Shown here piece by piece: positions 35,693 to 45,697 of a DNA stretch of 64,000 nt; positions within the stretch are counted from its first letter, which is position 1, and each line of letters opens with the position of its first letter. Under the pieces are notes generated by a model, which saw only the letters and a list, made by a program, of their open reading frames with translations, was not told the DNA's origin and searched no databases. This stretch comes from Thermoplasmatota archaeon (GTDB lineage: Archaea; Thermoplasmatota; Thermoplasmata; UBA10834), in assembly GCA_018818785.1 (NCBI GenBank), contig JAHIRF010000011.1, positions 1 through 64,000 on the forward strand, written 5' to 3'. A program made the position numbers and the translations under genes.

Positions 35693-36327
35693 CTCGCCAC
35701 CTTCTCTTCCAACCTGACCCCATCGACGAATACGGACGCGAAACCTCTGATGTAGGCCTCATCCTCTACCGGGTCAGGGTCATCTCCTCCGAGCATGTAC
35801 CGTGTGATGAAATACCCCTGGACCATCCCCATCAGCGCCCTTGCAGCCACCTCTGGCCGGATCTTCCGTATCCTCCCTTCTTCCACGAGCCTCGCCATCA
35901 TGGATGTGAGGAATTCGATGCCTCTTTGCATAACGGTCTCGGACAACATCCTCCTGCTTTTCGGATATCGCCAGGCATCTCCGAGGACGACCATGAACAG
36001 GTGTCTGTTCTCCTGAAGGACGGTGAGTGCCGTCCTCACGTTATGCACGATCAGCTCTTCGAGGGGTGCATCGGCGTCGAACCTCACATGCTCGACGATA
36101 TCTTTCAGGGCCGACTTCTCCGTGAGGACCGCGGAGAAGAGCGTATTCTTCGACTTGAACTGTCTGAAGACCGTCACCTCATTGACTCCTGCGCGCTCGG
36201 CGATCTCCTTGGTGGTGGCTGCGGTGAACCCTTTGCTCCCGAACACCTCCAATGCCGCTTTGAGTATCCTCTCCCTCGAATCCGTGGTTTTCGAGCCTTT
36301 CGTTCTCCCTCTCATCAATGAGTGCAA
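35689..36327 (-). CDS. TetR family transcriptional regulator
   Basis: RERILKAALEVFGSKGFTAATTKEIAERAGVNEVTVFRQFKSKNTLF. Confidence 0.93.
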   Translation of the reverse strand: MHSLMRGRTKGSKTTDSRERILKAALEVFGSKGFTAATTKEIAERAGVNEVTVFRQFKSKNTLFSAVLTEKSALKDIVEHVRFDADAPLEELIVHNVRTALTVLQENRHLFMVVLGDAWRYPKSRRMLSETVMQRGIEFLTSMMARLVEEGRIRKIRPEVAARALMGMVQGYFITRYMLGGDDPDPVEDEAYIRGFASVFVDGVRLEEKVAR

Positions 36328-36475
36328 GTACTTACTTGCATATATCCGTTACTGACCGCTCCGTCATATGCGATATGACGGTCGACCAGAATGGATGTAC
36401 TGGACTGGTTATCATTAGTGAGATTCCTGGTCTGAACGGTTATATAGACAAGGGATTATTTCCAAAGCGTTCTGA

Positions 36476-36988
36476 ATGCCTTCGAGAAAGTACATACTCA
36501 AACTCTGTCTCCTCGGTGACGGTGCGGTCGGGAAGACGAGTCTTGTCCGAAGATATGTTCATGATTCTTTCGATGACAGGTATCTGATATCTTTCGGCAC
36601 TAAAGTGTCCAAGAAGACCGTCACGGTCTCGGAGGTGGACGCCGATCTAATGATATGGGACATCCTGGGACAGAAGACCCACGAGTCCCTCCATTCCGCG
36701 TACTACAGGGGCGCTGCAGGCGCCTTCGCCGTATGTGATTTCACCCGAAGGCAGACGGTCGAATCCGTGGCCACTTGGATCGATGGCATCCGATCGGTGG
36801 TGGGTGACATCCCGATCATCATGCTCGCCAACAAGAGTGATCTCCCGAAGGCTTTCCCTTCCGAAGAGATACGTTCCATAGCATCATCGAAGGGCTGTGA
36901 GATGATGGAAACGAGCGCCAAGACGGGAGAGAACGTCGAAGAGGCCTTCATCGCGCTTACCAGGAAGATGTTGGAGGCGAATCCGTGA
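36476..36988 (+). CDS. Rab/Ras-like small GTPase
   Basis: G1 GDGAVGKTSL, G3 WDILGQK, G4 NKSD, G5 ETSAKTGENVEEAF. Confidence 0.92.
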   Translation: MPSRKYILKLCLLGDGAVGKTSLVRRYVHDSFDDRYLISFGTKVSKKTVTVSEVDADLMIWDILGQKTHESLHSAYYRGAAGAFAVCDFTRRQTVESVATWIDGIRSVVGDIPIIMLANKSDLPKAFPSEEIRSIASSKGCEMMETSAKTGENVEEAFIALTRKMLEANP

Positions 36989-37917
36989 AGCAGATCCCGT
37001 TCTTCGTCATGCCTGGAATCGCACTCTCACACCTGCGCGAGGAGCTCGAGATCGTCGAGGGTGAGCACAGGGCGAAACTGATGGTATACCGATACGGTCA
37101 GAGGTGCGGCCGCGCGTTGGTCCAGAGCTATGCCATGTCATGTTCTGGATTGATCGAGGTCAGGGCCGTGATCGAGCCCATATGGATGGAGGCAGGTCTC
37201 AGCAGGATAAAGGTCGATTCCGCGGAGGAGTCCGACATGGTCGTCAGCCTCGAGGATTCGATAGAGGCGAAGGAGGGCAAGACATGCGAGTTCGCGAGAG
37301 GCTACCTGTCAGGCATCGTATCCGAGCTGACCGGCAAACGGTTCGAGGTCGATGAGGTGGAATGCGCGAGCACGGGATACATCGCGTGTGTTCTCCAGGC
37401 CTACGAGGTCGTTGATAACCTCAAGCCTACCAGACAGGTCGAGGCGGAGACCGCGAGGAAGTACAATCTGGAATCCGGCTATTCCTATCTGATAAAGGAA
37501 GAGATCCCTGACCAGGCATTCGATATATTCGTCGATTCTGCGAAGCATGGTGTTCCGTGCCTTTGTGTCACCCGTGAATACCCCGAGAAGGTGAAGGAGC
37601 GGTGGGATCTGAAAGGCACCCCATTCCTATGGTTGTCGATGGATCAGGAGAAGACATATTCGAGGGAGCCTTCGAACCTGGCGCTGCTCTACTCTGATAT
37701 GAAGACGTTCATCACGGAGAACAACAACTGCGCGGTCCTCCTATCCGGCATCGAATATCTGATATCGCAGAACGGTTTCCAGAAGGTCCTGAAACTGCTT
37801 CAACACCTAAACGACAAGGTCGCTGTTTCAGATTCCACACTCTTCGTCCCGATAAGTCCGTTGACCGTTTCGGAGCCGGAGCTGAAGATGCTCGAGAAAG
37901 AGATGAGGTCCTTCTAG
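36985..37917 (+). CDS. V4R domain plus DUF835 protein
   Basis: V4R-like CEFARGYLSGIVSELTGKRFEVDEVECASTGYIACVL then DUF835-like SGYSYLIKEE...CVTREYP...LLSGIEYLISQNGF; 4-nt overlap with the GTPase. Confidence 0.8.
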   Translation: MKQIPFFVMPGIALSHLREELEIVEGEHRAKLMVYRYGQRCGRALVQSYAMSCSGLIEVRAVIEPIWMEAGLSRIKVDSAEESDMVVSLEDSIEAKEGKTCEFARGYLSGIVSELTGKRFEVDEVECASTGYIACVLQAYEVVDNLKPTRQVEAETARKYNLESGYSYLIKEEIPDQAFDIFVDSAKHGVPCLCVTREYPEKVKERWDLKGTPFLWLSMDQEKTYSREPSNLALLYSDMKTFITENNNCAVLLSGIEYLISQNGFQKVLKLLQHLNDKVAVSDSTLFVPISPLTVSEPELKMLEKEMRSF

Positions 37918-37950
37918 ATGACTGTTGATATTCAAGCGGTGGGATGAGTT

Positions 37951-38403
37951 TTGAGGTACGCCGTGATCGTCTGCCCCAAGTGCAACAAGGCAAAAGGTAT
38001 CGACACGATCAAGAAGACGACCACATGCCCTTGTGGAAGGGAGATCGTGTTCGCACGGACAAAATTCTATTTCGAGACCGACTCACCTCTCGAACTGGCC
38101 GGGGCCGTCGCCGAGGCCAATGCGCAGCTGGGAGACGGGAATGTCCCGAAGATCGCCAAGAAACCCCGGAAAAGGGATGCCTATTCGTCCATATCCGAAA
38201 GGGTGCGGCCCATTCGCGACCCTGTCGAACGCATGCGGGTCATCGCATCGGAGCTCACAGAAGCGAAGGGGGAGTTCGGTCATGAGGATATCAAGCGGGT
38301 CCTGACATTGACGGGCAGAGACACTCCGGAGGACATCATCGCTAAACTGCAGAAGGCGAACCTGATCTACGAGGTCTCCGAAGGCCGGTTCAGATCAGTC
38401 TGA
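37951..38403 (+). CDS. DUF1922-like zinc-ribbon protein with C-terminal helical/wHTH segment
   Basis: VCPKCNKAKGIDTIKKTTTCPCGREI; TTG start. Confidence 0.65.
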   Translation: MRYAVIVCPKCNKAKGIDTIKKTTTCPCGREIVFARTKFYFETDSPLELAGAVAEANAQLGDGNVPKIAKKPRKRDAYSSISERVRPIRDPVERMRVIASELTEAKGEFGHEDIKRVLTLTGRDTPEDIIAKLQKANLIYEVSEGRFRSV

Positions 38404-38406
38404 TGC

Positions 38407-39129
38407 TCACTTCCTTTTCTTGAGTCCTCTGATGGAGTCTTCGACCAGGTTCGGAAGAGACTCTCTGTATATCTTCGCATATGCGTATATCACTACGACA
38501 GATGCCGCCGCCAGTCCTATCAGGTTCAACGGCGGCTCGACGATGTCGAACATGAAGAAAGGCACCATCAGTAGGTTGTATCCGAGGTGGATCAACAGTG
38601 CCTCGATGAAGTGTCCCTTCACCTCTCCTCTCGCGACCCCGACTCCTATCAGTGTGGTCGTGGCGCCGTGGAGCAGCACGAGCTGTATGCCGAGAAGCGA
38701 GTATGCGATCATATCCACCGCCTGTAGGTTCTCCACGCCAACAGCGCTCGCGAATATCGTCGCGAATGTGAAAGTCGCAGATATCCCAAGGCCAAGGGAC
38801 AGTCCGTAGAACGCCGTGTCGACCTTCCGCTGGAATCGCGGGAAGTTCAGGATGATCAACTTGAAGAGCTCCTCCATGACCGCGAAGCCGACTATGAGTG
38901 CCAATATGGTCTCGACGGCGGACATCGTCTGGCCCCACGATTCGAAGGCGAACATGATCATGCCCAGGACTATCCCCAGGGCGAAGAACGCGAAGACCTT
39001 CCTGTCATCGAAGAATGGTTTCTTCACCGTCGGGAAAGTGTATTTGTTGAGGGTGAAGAACATCAGGGCGAGCGCTGGTGCGAATCCCGCGATTGCACTA
39101 GCGACGGTTATCATGTCTACCATGGTCAC
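38407..39129 (-). CDS. PrsW-family intramembrane protease-like protein
   Basis: MEELFK and HGATT, HLGYN motifs in TM segments. Confidence 0.75.
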   Translation of the reverse strand: MTMVDMITVASAIAGFAPALALMFFTLNKYTFPTVKKPFFDDRKVFAFFALGIVLGMIMFAFESWGQTMSAVETILALIVGFAVMEELFKLIILNFPRFQRKVDTAFYGLSLGLGISATFTFATIFASAVGVENLQAVDMIAYSLLGIQLVLLHGATTTLIGVGVARGEVKGHFIEALLIHLGYNLLMVPFFMFDIVEPPLNLIGLAAASVVVIYAYAKIYRESLPNLVEDSIRGLKKRK

Positions 39130-39204
39130 ATTCCTGTAGCCCTAGGACGTTGATAACTTTATAGGGCGCAGCTCAGGTAATGGAGTGGTAGGGAGACCGA
39201 AATA

Positions 39205-39483
39205 ATGGCTAGATGTTCGCGATGCGGGAAGGATATTGGCTCAGTCGCTCAGTGCCCTAATTGTGGGTATCCGCCGAGTCAGAGCGTGGTCGGCAAGAGC
39301 ATCAACAAGGCCGCTGGCGTGACGGGTGAGGTCATCGAGAAGAGCGTTGAAGTGGCGGAGAAGGTCGTGAAGGAGACAAAACCCGTGTTCAAGAGGGCGA
39401 TCGACATGGGCAAAAATGGGGTCTCAAAGGCCAAGAGAAAGACTCTCGAAGTCGCTAATGATCTGAAAGAGAAGGGTCAATGA
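39205..39483 (+). CDS. Small zinc-ribbon protein
   Basis: MARCSRCGKDIGSVAQCPNCGYPP. Confidence 0.7.
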   Translation: MARCSRCGKDIGSVAQCPNCGYPPSQSVVGKSINKAAGVTGEVIEKSVEVAEKVVKETKPVFKRAIDMGKNGVSKAKRKTLEVANDLKEKGQ

Positions 39484-39484
39484 T

Positions 39485-41482
39485 TCATCTCTTCCGTTTC
39501 TTCTTTTCTACCTTCTTGGTCGGCTGTTCCATGTTGCCTGCGAGTTTGTCGAAGTAGTGCGCTACGACGCAACTGTCCTCACACTTGCCGCATCTGGTGC
39601 ATCTCTCCGCATCCACCGATATCCCCTTATCGACAGCTATGGCGCCCTTGGGGCATGCCCTCACACAGATGCCACATGAAGTGCATAGGTTCGCCCTGAG
39701 CACGGCCCTCGCGAGCCTGTCGAACAAGGCCGAGGATTCCTTGGGGCTGTCGGCAACGGAGCTTATCTGGCCAGCGGCGAAGACCTTGCCTCTGCCTCGA
39801 TTGGTCTCGACCATGGCGACACCGAAGTCCTCCATGGTCCGTACATCCCCGATGGTCTTCAACACCTCCGCAACTTGTTGGAACCCGCGGGACTGGGGCG
39901 TATCCAACACGGCCTCGATCGAGTACCCTCCTGCCATGCATGGGCTGACACCCTTCACAAGCCTCAGCGAGAGGGTGTCCGCCCTCTTCATATCGATCTT
40001 TATTCCCAACTTTTCGGACAGCTCCCTCATCTTGGGCGGGAGTTCCTTCCATCTCCAGAAGCCATATTCGACGAATTCTCTGGGTAGGTCATGCTGTTCC
40101 GCCCATGAATTCAGCCTCATCCCCCACACCTTCGCGAGGGTCGGGCTGATACGCGATATCTCCGCACACTCGCTCGCGAGTGCTGATGGACACATCCAGC
40201 ATCCCACCCTCTCGATATCCTCATCGTACAATGCATTGTACTGGAGCTTCCTCCATATTATGTATAGCCAGACATCAAGGCCTGTCCAATCCCTTATCGG
40301 GTTGACGATCACCTGTCCGGGCACGAACGGATTACCATCGACCAGCTCCAATCTGGACCTCGCGAATGATTCCAGTTTCCTGTTACCCTCGACAGTGACG
40401 GTGCCCTGCGGGAAATTCTCCTCGATGACTTGAGACACGGGTGCGAGTTTGCATACCTTGCAACACCATCTGAAATCTTTCGCTGGTGGGCCGAAAGCAT
40501 CGAAATGCTCGTCAAAAGCGTCCCCGGCCGACGCTGTTATCAGCCTGAGTGACAGTGAATGCCTGATCTTCTCCACATATTCCCTGGTCTGCGGATGTTC
40601 GAGGCCAGTGTCTATATAAACAACGGTGAAATCATTTGTGATCGATCGGACCATGTCGAGAACGACCAGACTGTCCTTCCCCCCACTGAATGAAACGGTC
40701 AGAGGCAGGTCGTGCTTTGAGAGCACACCCTTGATCTCGTGCTCCGCCTTGGCCTTCTTGGCCGAGAGATACTGTTCGTTAGCTCTGATGACCGCCTTCG
40801 TCCAAGCGCGCTTGCCTGATCTGAGTGGTCCGAATTTCGCGAAATCCCTTACGCGCACTCCCTTGGGATTTATCTTGAGCTGGGATGCGTTGACCTTGGC
40901 GGTGCCGCATCCGATGAACTTGCCCATCTGGATCACGACCTCGTCGCCTTCTCGTATGCCAGGATCGTAGCTCTCTATGAATTCCGGGGGGAGATGCTTT
41001 CCTTTCATATGCCCCTCCGCCTTGTTGAGATTGATCAACTTCTTCGTGTTCCTGGCAGCAAGCATCCTTGCGCCGTCTAGTCTGAGCACGAGCGAATAAT
41101 CCTTCTTCTCCAAATCGTATGCGAGCTTCGCCACCCTTCGACCATCTATGATGACCTCGTCTGCTCTGTCCTCACCTGAGGTCTTGTTGAGTATGACGAC
41201 CTCTGGCACTATCTGCTGGACCCCGAACTGTCTGAGGAAGAGGTATCTCAACCTCCTCTTCGTCCCTTCGAGCGCGAGTCTGACCTCTCCCGGCGGGGCG
41301 AGGTCGACCAACTCGCCAAAGTCACCGCATTTCCCGCAGTATTTCCCTATCAGTGGGACATTGCATCTGTCGCACCAGAATAGCGGGTGTTGAGAATCGC
41401 CATGGTATGGGCTCACGGACCGTCCTAGATTCGATGCGGTAATTAAACTGTGCGGTCCGCAGCCATCCTGGTTGCCGACCAA
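39485..41482 (-). CDS. PUA plus PAPS reductase-like plus 4Fe-4S ferredoxin protein (MJ0973-like)
   Basis: N-terminal Zn ribbon CDRCNVPLIGKYCGKCG, VSFSGGKDSLVVLDMV, C-terminal CTSCGICVRACPKGA. Confidence 0.85.
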   Translation of the reverse strand: MVGNQDGCGPHSLITASNLGRSVSPYHGDSQHPLFWCDRCNVPLIGKYCGKCGDFGELVDLAPPGEVRLALEGTKRRLRYLFLRQFGVQQIVPEVVILNKTSGEDRADEVIIDGRRVAKLAYDLEKKDYSLVLRLDGARMLAARNTKKLINLNKAEGHMKGKHLPPEFIESYDPGIREGDEVVIQMGKFIGCGTAKVNASQLKINPKGVRVRDFAKFGPLRSGKRAWTKAVIRANEQYLSAKKAKAEHEIKGVLSKHDLPLTVSFSGGKDSLVVLDMVRSITNDFTVVYIDTGLEHPQTREYVEKIRHSLSLRLITASAGDAFDEHFDAFGPPAKDFRWCCKVCKLAPVSQVIEENFPQGTVTVEGNRKLESFARSRLELVDGNPFVPGQVIVNPIRDWTGLDVWLYIIWRKLQYNALYDEDIERVGCWMCPSALASECAEISRISPTLAKVWGMRLNSWAEQHDLPREFVEYGFWRWKELPPKMRELSEKLGIKIDMKRADTLSLRLVKGVSPCMAGGYSIEAVLDTPQSRGFQQVAEVLKTIGDVRTMEDFGVAMVETNRGRGKVFAAGQISSVADSPKESSALFDRLARAVLRANLCTSCGICVRACPKGAIAVDKGISVDAERCTRCGKCEDSCVVAHYFDKLAGNMEQPTKKVEKKKRKR

Positions 41483-41538
41483 TCATTTGAGGTGATTGGG
41501 CAATCTATAATTAGACGGCCCATCTCATCCCGTCCTCG

Positions 41539-42240
41539 ATGCGCAGGCGACATGATGAGGAGTACACGGTGATCGAGCCAAGCTACTCCATGAGCTATAC
41601 GATCGATCCTTACGGGACGACCCATAAAACTCCCCGCAGGCCGTTCTTCAGCCTCACTGAATTGAAGAACATCGCAATTGCAGTATCCGTCCTGATTATT
41701 GCGCTCACCCTGGTTCTCTCGAAGATGCTCGACATGGATATTCCATCCACGATCGCGCTGGCCGTATTGGCCGTATTCCTAGGGTTCTTCTCGCACGAGA
41801 TGGCTCATAAGGTTCTTGCAAGAAAGTACGGATGTTGGTCGGAGTTCAGGGCCAACATGCGCGGTCTTGGATTGGCACTGCTCATGTCGTTCTTCGGATT
41901 CCTATTCGCGGCGCCCGGTGCGGTCTATATCGTTGGACATATCACGAGGGAACAGAACGGCAAGATCAGCGTGGTTGGTCCGTTTTCAAATCTGATCATA
42001 GCGGCAGCTTGCCTGCCATTCCTGGAGATATTGGCCCTGGGTGTACCTGAAGTGGTCGAAAGAATGGCGCTCGTGCTGTTGTTCTTCAATGCTTTCCTGG
42101 CTGCCTTCAACATGGTGCCCATCCCTCCGTTGGACGGGTCAAAAGTCTGGGCGTGGAGCAAACCTATCTATGTCGTGGCCATGGCGACCTGTGCCCTAAT
42201 GTTCGTTATCGCATTGATTGCATGGGGTGCTGCTACATGA
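41539..42240 (+). CDS. M50/site-2-protease-like metallopeptidase
   Basis: SHEMAHKVLARKYG and FNMVPIPPLDGSKV. Confidence 0.88.
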   Translation: MRRRHDEEYTVIEPSYSMSYTIDPYGTTHKTPRRPFFSLTELKNIAIAVSVLIIALTLVLSKMLDMDIPSTIALAVLAVFLGFFSHEMAHKVLARKYGCWSEFRANMRGLGLALLMSFFGFLFAAPGAVYIVGHITREQNGKISVVGPFSNLIIAAACLPFLEILALGVPEVVERMALVLLFFNAFLAAFNMVPIPPLDGSKVWAWSKPIYVVAMATCALMFVIALIAWGAAT

Positions 42241-43668
42241 GGGTTCTAGGAACGCGGGGTACCTGAGTTCGTAGATGATGCTGCCCTCCCAATCGAAGAT
42301 CTTTCCAGGGTTCATGATGTTCTTCGGGTCGAGCGCATGCTTAATGGCCCTCATAGCTCCGAGGGAATCCGCCCGTTCCTTCTGCATGTAAGGCGCCTTC
42401 GTGATGGCCACTCCATGCTCGCCTGTTACGGTCCCTCCGAGCTCGAGTACCTTGTCGTAGATCATCCCGACCGCCTTCTCCCCGGCCTTCCAACTCTCTC
42501 TGGAATAGGGTTCCACAAGCATCTTCGTGTGCAAGTTCCCATCCGCAGAATGACCATAGGTCCCGACAACGACCCCGTTCTCCTCTGCGATCTTCTGGAA
42601 CGCCACCACCGCTTCCGGTATCCGGGAGATAGGGACCGACATGTCGTCGGCCAGCGCCACGGAGACGAACTTCTCGCCGTACCTGCTCAGCGAAGGCATG
42701 ATGGCCTTGCGGGCCTGGGTCCACTCGTCTATCTTCTTCTTATCCCTGGACTTCTCCGTCGAGACCGCGCCTGTGCTCTTGCAGATCTCCTCTACCGTGA
42801 CCATCTCTTCCTCTACTGCCACGGGATGGCCGTCCACCTCGATCATGCACAGGGCTTCGCAATCGGGAAGTCCTATGTTCATGCATTTGTTGATCGCCTT
42901 GATGCACACTGAATCCATCAGCTCAATGGCCGATGGAAGAAGTGGCTTCGCGATTATGTTCGAGACGCATTGGCCTGCGTCCTTGAGTGATTTGAATGCT
43001 GCGACGGTCATCCCTGAAGCCTTCGGCTTCATAGTGAACCTCATAGTGATCTCCGTGATGATCCCCAGGGTCCCTTCGCTGCCGACCATCAGCCTGTCCA
43101 GCTGGTATCCCGAGGAGTTCTTCAGAGTCCGCGTGCCAGTATGAATGATCTCTCCCGTTGGAAGTACGACCTCCAATCCGAGCACATAGTCTCTGGTCGC
43201 CCCGTACTTGATCGCCCTCATGCCTGAGGCGTTCGTGGCGACCATGCCACCAATCGTGCAGGCCTCACCGCTGCCGGGGGTCGCAGGGAACCAGAAACCG
43301 CGCTTGCTGAGTTCTGCGTTCAGTTTGTCATAAATGACTCCGGGCTCCACAACGCAGTACAGGTCCTCGACCCTGAGTTCTTTGATCTTGTTCATCTGGG
43401 TCATGTCGACGATAATGCCGCCCTTGACCGGGACTGTATGGCCGCACATGGCGGTGCCCGCGCCTCTCGGTACTATCGGCGTCTCCGTCCTGTTCGCCAG
43501 CTTGACGATCTCCGATACCTGCTGGGCGTTCGCGGGTCTGACGACTGCATCGGGCGTGACATGGTGTATGGATGCATCGAAGCCGTAGACGTAAAGGTCC
43601 GCGATCTCGGTCGACACGCGTTCCTTGCCTAGTATCTTCTCCAGCTCTCCAACGACCTCGTGCTTCAT
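42196..43668 (-). CDS. FAD-binding oxidoreductase (GlcD/D-lactate dehydrogenase type)
   Basis: PIVPRGAGTAMCGHTVPVKGGIIVDMTQMN, GSEGTLGIITEITMRF, GEHGVAITK. Confidence 0.93.
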   Translation of the reverse strand: MKHEVVGELEKILGKERVSTEIADLYVYGFDASIHHVTPDAVVRPANAQQVSEIVKLANRTETPIVPRGAGTAMCGHTVPVKGGIIVDMTQMNKIKELRVEDLYCVVEPGVIYDKLNAELSKRGFWFPATPGSGEACTIGGMVATNASGMRAIKYGATRDYVLGLEVVLPTGEIIHTGTRTLKNSSGYQLDRLMVGSEGTLGIITEITMRFTMKPKASGMTVAAFKSLKDAGQCVSNIIAKPLLPSAIELMDSVCIKAINKCMNIGLPDCEALCMIEVDGHPVAVEEEMVTVEEICKSTGAVSTEKSRDKKKIDEWTQARKAIMPSLSRYGEKFVSVALADDMSVPISRIPEAVVAFQKIAEENGVVVGTYGHSADGNLHTKMLVEPYSRESWKAGEKAVGMIYDKVLELGGTVTGEHGVAITKAPYMQKERADSLGAMRAIKHALDPKNIMNPGKIFDWEGSIIYELRYPAFLEPSCSSTPCNQCDNEH

Positions 43669-43763
43669 GTAGACCGAACGGACAAGTGTCCAGGCTGGAT
43701 AAAATTGTTTTCACAGACATTCCGTCTTTGTGATGAGATGGATTTTATAGCGGTCTTGATTTT

Positions 43764-44423
43764 TTGTATATTGTGATTCGGAAATCTGGAGATGGATGGT
43801 TGTTGGTCGCGATCTCTTCTATAATTGTCTTTATGGTCATTTCCGTCGCTAACCCATTCACCGTGTATTCGACCGGGGATGGGTATTATCAGGTGCGCAT
43901 TGATGATGCGATGCTTTTGATAATGGACGACGAAAGCGAATTCGCAATCACCTACGATATATTCTTACCAGATGTGTCTGCCAAGACCCTGACAGAGCAC
44001 AGCACAATCCATTTGCGCTTGCATCCGTCTCAACAAGACGAGGATATTGTCCTAATCCATGATTTGTACCTTGAAATCTCGATAATCTACAACGTTCCTC
44101 AATGGGTGTCAGCCATGTATGATCCCAAGGATATTGATCTCCAATCTTACATCGATTTGCCGTCCTCGTATTTTGAGTATTTCATGGCTTTCGACAATGG
44201 TGAAACAGTTATTGTCCTCGAGCATTGCCAAGATGATCCGGATGGGACTAAATCGATTGATTCGATAAACAGCCATCCCGATGGACGCTACGTCGCCTCA
44301 TGGGATGGTCTTTCCCAAGGCTCGTCATCGACTGGATATCTGTCTCCCAAGTCTTTCGGGTTAGCCGATGATCTTTACATCGAGTTCTCACTGTCCGCAT
44401 CCTTGCTCCTTCAACGATTCTAG
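43764..44423 (+). CDS. Hypothetical membrane-anchored protein
   Basis: N-terminal TM, no recognised domain. Confidence 0.5.
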   Translation: MYIVIRKSGDGWLLVAISSIIVFMVISVANPFTVYSTGDGYYQVRIDDAMLLIMDDESEFAITYDIFLPDVSAKTLTEHSTIHLRLHPSQQDEDIVLIHDLYLEISIIYNVPQWVSAMYDPKDIDLQSYIDLPSSYFEYFMAFDNGETVIVLEHCQDDPDGTKSIDSINSHPDGRYVASWDGLSQGSSSTGYLSPKSFGLADDLYIEFSLSASLLLQRF

Positions 44424-44508
44424 ATGGCATCGGGCATGTTAGCGACCAGGATTGACCTGTCGACCATCAATCAATAAATACGGAATCCTCATTGTGTCGT
44501 TCGATACA

Positions 44509-45150
44509 ATGCTGAAGTTGATCATATTCGGTCCGCCAAGCGCAGGAAAAGGCACGCAAGCTCAGAGGCTCTCCAAGAAGTACGGCATACCACAGGTCTC
44601 GACAGGAGATCTGTTGAGGGAAGCAGTCGCAAAACAGACTCCTCTGGGAGTCAAGATCAAGTCGTATCTGGATACGGGCAAGCTGGGTCCAGACGATCTC
44701 ATCGTGCAGCTGATAAAGGACCGTGTATCCCAGCCAGACGCGTCGAACGGATACCTTCTCGACGGGTTTCCAAGGACCATCGGTCAGTCGACAGAACTGG
44801 ACAAGATGACCGAGATCGACCTCGTACTCAACATTAACGTCGACCTGGAGCTGTTGGTGGAGCGAGCCGTTGGTCGAAGGATATGCACCAAGTGCGCATC
44901 GGTGTACCATGTGAAGTTCAACCGGTCAAAGGCAGAAGGGGTCTGCGACAAATGCGGAACTGCCCTCATCCAGAGGGATGACGACAAGGAAGCGACCGTC
45001 AGGAACAGGCTGAACGTCTACAAGGATCAAACCGCCCCCCTGATAGACCACTTCAAGAAGAAGGGTAACTTGGTCGACATTGACGGGTCGAAAGGCATCG
45101 AGGACGTGTTCCTGCAGATGACTGCTGCAATCGACAGACTGTCCAAGTGA
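44509..45150 (+). CDS. adk: Adenylate kinase (bacterial-type, Zn-LID)
   Basis: FGPPSAGKGTQAQRLSKKYGIPQVSTGDLLREAV; LID CTKC...CDKC. Confidence 0.95.
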   Translation: MLKLIIFGPPSAGKGTQAQRLSKKYGIPQVSTGDLLREAVAKQTPLGVKIKSYLDTGKLGPDDLIVQLIKDRVSQPDASNGYLLDGFPRTIGQSTELDKMTEIDLVLNINVDLELLVERAVGRRICTKCASVYHVKFNRSKAEGVCDKCGTALIQRDDDKEATVRNRLNVYKDQTAPLIDHFKKKGNLVDIDGSKGIEDVFLQMTAAIDRLSK

Positions 45151-45273
45151 CACCACCATCGATTTGCATCACCGGCGTCCGCTCTGGCTCATGACTTTTG
45201 ACGGGTGCCGGTCTACCCTTTTCCTTTCTAATCTCTTAAATACAGGTAGCGAAATAGCGCCATCACCATACGA

Positions 45274-45367
45274 AGCCCCGTAGTGTAGCGGTCAATCATG
45301 CGAGACTCTGGATTGCGATCTCGCGAGGAGCGATCTTGCGACGGAGGTTCGAATCCTCCCGGGGCTA
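45274..45367 (+). tRNA. tRNA-Gln(CUG) with ~21-nt intron (45312-45332)
   Basis: AGCCCCG...CGAGA CTCTGG|intron|A TCTTG...GGAGGTTCGAATCCTCC CGGGGCT A; acceptor and T arms pair. Confidence 0.88.
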
Positions 45368-45475
45368 CCTCTTAATATTTTCGCAGTCGCTCGTGATGGA
45401 CGTTGTCCTTGGCTCAGTTACCGACGCCTCAGACGACGCACAATAATCGTCGATTGTTCGGAGATGACGATGACT

Positions 45476-45661
45476 TCAGACTCTGTCTCCTCTGAAGAAT
45501 GTCAACATCGCAGGGTCTCGCTCCAAGGTATCCTTCCACCATGCGGCCCTGATCCTCGGGTTGAGCTTCGATGCAGCGGCGACATACTGCTTGAACCTCT
45601 TCTCAGCTGAATCGACTATGCCAAAATCGTCTAGTCTAGTCATCCCATCCCGATCGTTCAT
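45476..45661 (-). CDS. Small hypothetical protein
   Basis: 61-aa ORF without recognised domain. Confidence 0.35.
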   Translation of the reverse strand: MNDRDGMTRLDDFGIVDSAEKRFKQYVAAASKLNPRIRAAWWKDTLERDPAMLTFFRGDRV

Positions 45662-45697
45662 CCCTTCGCGCTCCCTTACCGTAATCGGCCTGACCGA

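Noticed and set aside
38390-38938. 182-aa minus-strand ORF overlapping the PrsW-like gene in another frame
   Set aside because: Low-complexity Arg/His/Gly-rich out-of-frame ORF over a confident membrane protein.
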